Assembly: GCF_009650215.1 (NCBI RefSeq)
Contig: NZ_CP045851.1
Span: 1-64,000 of the forward strand
Source of the DNA: Actinomarinicola tropica
Lineage (GTDB): Bacteria > Actinomycetota > Acidimicrobiia > Acidimicrobiales > SKKL01
Length of the DNA: 64,000 nucleotides
Direction: 5' to 3'
Position numbers and translations under genes: made by a program
Notes under the pieces: model-generated
The model's database searches: none
What the model saw: only the letters and a program-made list of their open reading frames with translations
What the model was told of the DNA's origin: nothing
In this document: piece after piece, positions 62,480 through 64,000 of the stretch
Layout: the number at the start of each line of letters is the position of its first letter
How positions within the stretch are numbered: position 1 is the stretch's first letter

Positions 62480-63064
62480 ATGGGTGCAGCGAAGCAGGTC
62501 CGACGGCGACCGGACGACCGCCGGGCCGAGATCGTCGAGGCGGCGCGCGGCGTCTTCCTGCGCGGCGGCTACGACGGCTTCGCCCTGGCCGAGGTCGCGG
62601 CGGCGGGCGAGGTGTCGAGGGGCTCGATCTACCGGTACTTCCCATCCGGTCGCGCCGACCTCTTCGTCGCCGTGCTCGACCAGGTGGTCGGCGAGCTCCA
62701 CGAGCGCCTGCGCTACGCGGCGTCGGTGCCGTTCTCGCCCGCCACCCGGATGGAGCACGTCATCGGGGCGCTCTTCGCCTACTTCCAGGACGACCCCGAC
62801 GCCTACCGCGCGCTGTTCCGCGACGTCTGGTCGACGGGGGAGCCCGAGATCGAGGCCGCAGGGCTCGCGGCCCGCGCCCTGCTCACCTCGGAGATCGCCG
62901 GGGTGATCGCCGACGCCGAGCTCGACGTGGCCGAGCTGACGGCCGCCGCCTCGGGCATCCTCGGGTTCGCGCTGGCCACCGTCGACCTGGCGCTGCGTGG
63001 CGAGGTCGAGGCCGAGGCCGCGTGGCGGGTCACCTGCGCCTACGCCACGTCGCAGCTCGCCTGA
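62480..63064 (+). CDS. TetR/AcrR-family regulator
   Basis: A 194-aa protein with N-terminal HTH (RRAEIVEAARGVFLRGGYDGFALAEVAAAGEVSRGSIYRYFPSGRADLF) and a helical ligand domain. GGAGAT lies just before ATG 62480. It follows the aldo/keto reductase in the same direction with possible operators between, so control of that gene or of itself is plausible. Confidence 0.88.
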   Translation: MGAAKQVRRRPDDRRAEIVEAARGVFLRGGYDGFALAEVAAAGEVSRGSIYRYFPSGRADLFVAVLDQVVGELHERLRYAASVPFSPATRMEHVIGALFAYFQDDPDAYRALFRDVWSTGEPEIEAAGLAARALLTSEIAGVIADAELDVAELTAAASGILGFALATVDLALRGEVEAEAAWRVTCAYATSQLA

Positions 63065-63070
63065 GGCGGT

Positions 63071-64000
63071 TCAGCGGACGACGCTGAGCGTCGGGCGGGT
63101 GGCCCGGGGCAGGGCGTCGATCGGGAGCTCGGCCCGCACCGTCGTCCCCTCACCCGGCCCGGTCGTGACCCGGAGCCGGCCGCCGAGGAAGCCGGCCAGG
63201 CTCTCCATGGACGACAGGCCCCGCCCGCCGGCCGGCGGCCGTGCCATGCCGACCCCGTCGTCGCCGACCTCGACCCGCAGCACGTCGCGCTCGACCTCGA
63301 TCGCGACGCGCACGGCGGTGGCACGGGCGTGGCGCCACACGTTGGTCGTCGCCTCCTGGACGATGCGCATGACGATCGCCTCGGTGCGCCAGTCGAGCGT
63401 GAGGTCGGGGTCGACGTGCAGGTCGAGGGCCGGACGTCGCCCGCCGGCGAACACGTTCTCGACGTAGGCCCGGATGGGTGCGGCCAGGCCCTGCGAGGTC
63501 GTCTCGCAGGTGTCGAGCGGCTTCACCGCGAGCGAGAAGCGGCGCAGTGCGTCGGCCTGCTTGCCGAGGTCGTGGCGGACCCGGGCGGCGGCCTGGGTGG
63601 CCGAAGCGGTGGCGCCCGAGGAGCCGGCGTCGTCGAGCGACGCGCTGATGGTGGCCATGGCGGTGTAGAGCGACACCGCCTGGGCGTGGAGGTGGGCGGC
63701 GACGCGGTGGCGTCCGGCGTCCATGTGGTCCATGACCTCCGAGAGGATCTCGCCCCGCTCGATCGCGGCCCGCTCGACCTCGCGGTAGAGGCGCGTCGTC
63801 TCTCGGGCGGACAGGAGGTGGCGGACGGCGGAGAGCGCGAGCAGCGAGCTCAGCGCGACGAAGGCGAGGGTGGTGACCCAGTCGTGCTCCCGGCGCGCCC
63901 AGGCGACGCCGGCGATGACCGGCACGGCGACGAGCACGCCGACGATGACCACCGACTGGCGGCGCACCTGCGCCGCGGCGGGCAGGCGCTCGAGGCCGGT
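63071..64000 (-). CDS. NarL-type sensor histidine kinase, 5' part outside the window
   Basis: The visible 3' part is about 310 codons. It begins with at least two TM helices (VVIVGVLVAVPVIAGVAWA and VTTLAFVALSSLLALSAV), then a HisKA_3-like dimerisation helix (RHRVAAHLHAQAVSLYTAM, phosphorylatable His in LHAQ), then a HATPase_c domain with N-box QEATTNVWRHA, G1 VGDDGVGM and G2 GRGLSSMESLAGFLGG. The frame remains open to the window edge, so the true start is beyond 64000; a GTG at 63965-63967 is possible but would leave little N-terminus. The partner response regulator is not visible. Confidence 0.85.
   Translation of the reverse strand, partial: TGLERLPAAAQVRRQSVVIVGVLVAVPVIAGVAWARREHDWVTTLAFVALSSLLALSAVRHLLSARETTRLYREVERAAIERGEILSEVMDHMDAGRHRVAAHLHAQAVSLYTAMATISASLDDAGSSGATASATQAAARVRHDLGKQADALRRFSLAVKPLDTCETTSQGLAAPIRAYVENVFAGGRRPALDLHVDPDLTLDWRTEAIVMRIVQEATTNVWRHARATAVRVAIEVERDVLRVEVGDDGVGMARPPAGGRGLSSMESLAGFLGGRLRVTTGPGEGTTVRAELPIDALPRATRPTLSVVR

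Overview
The window is very GC-rich DNA that opens at a bacterial replication origin. The order dnaA, oriC, dnaN, recF, DUF721 gene, gyrB, gyrA, DUF3566 membrane gene, tRNA-Ile is the classical origin block of Actinomycetota. The gene content (WhiG/FliA-type sigma factor, mycothiol-type DinB protein, CtpE-like P-type ATPase, HisN-like phosphatase) fits an actinobacterium. An Acidimicrobiia-like lineage is my inference and is not proven by the sequence. No transposase, integrase, phage gene, CRISPR array or rRNA gene was seen.

Region 1 (1-12739) is housekeeping: replication initiation, the beta clamp, RecF, gyrase, a TadG-like protein, a DUF3566 membrane protein, tRNA-Ile(GAT), an NAD(P)-binding oxidoreductase and a FliA/WhiG sigma factor.

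Region 2 (12736-39909) is the most interesting part. A leftward operon encodes a PP2C phosphatase, a zinc-ribbon/FHA protein, a Ser/Thr kinase and an FHA-HTH protein. Facing it is a rightward series: membrane FHA protein, a 2027-residue Ig-like/FN3 surface protein, MoxR ATPase, DUF58 protein, a transglutaminase-fold membrane protein lacking its catalytic Cys and His, and a 1451-residue ubiquitin-like/FHA/FtsK triple-ATPase of EssC type. Then come two DNA-identical tandem WXG100 genes flanking a 1563-residue RHS/YD-repeat protein with a C-terminal ComEA-like helix-hairpin-helix domain, and a small FxG helical protein. The first part matches the bifidobacterial PFNA cluster (Pkb2 kinase, FN3, AAA ATPase, DUF58, transglutaminase, PrpC, FHA). 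The second part is a stripped-down type VII secretion system with an apparent effector cassette. An 18-bp palindrome, GGGGGGAG-NN-GTCCCCCC, lies 34 nt from a candidate -10 element at the divergent promoter pair and before each WXG100 gene, which suggests one regulon.

Region 3 (39910-49427) is mixed metabolism and transport: a DinB/MDMPI protein, a CtpE-like ATPase, a two-TM membrane protein, an orphan ZnuC-like ATPase, a GNAT-like protein, a thioesterase-like protein with a HisN-type phosphatase, a cytochrome P450 and an exported beta-propeller protein.

Region 4 (49437-64000) holds a DtxR-family regulator, small proteins, an EAL-CBS c-di-GMP phosphodiesterase, a polytopic membrane protein, threonine ammonia-lyase, a Na/Pi cotransporter with a PhoU-like partner, a TetR-controlled carotenoid-oxygenase/cupin pair, a solute-binding lipoprotein, an FMN-type protein, an aldo/keto reductase, a second TetR and the 3' part of a NarL-type sensor kinase cut by the window edge. 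Genes are tightly packed and no gene-free stretch exceeds 300 bases; the longest is oriC (283 nt).
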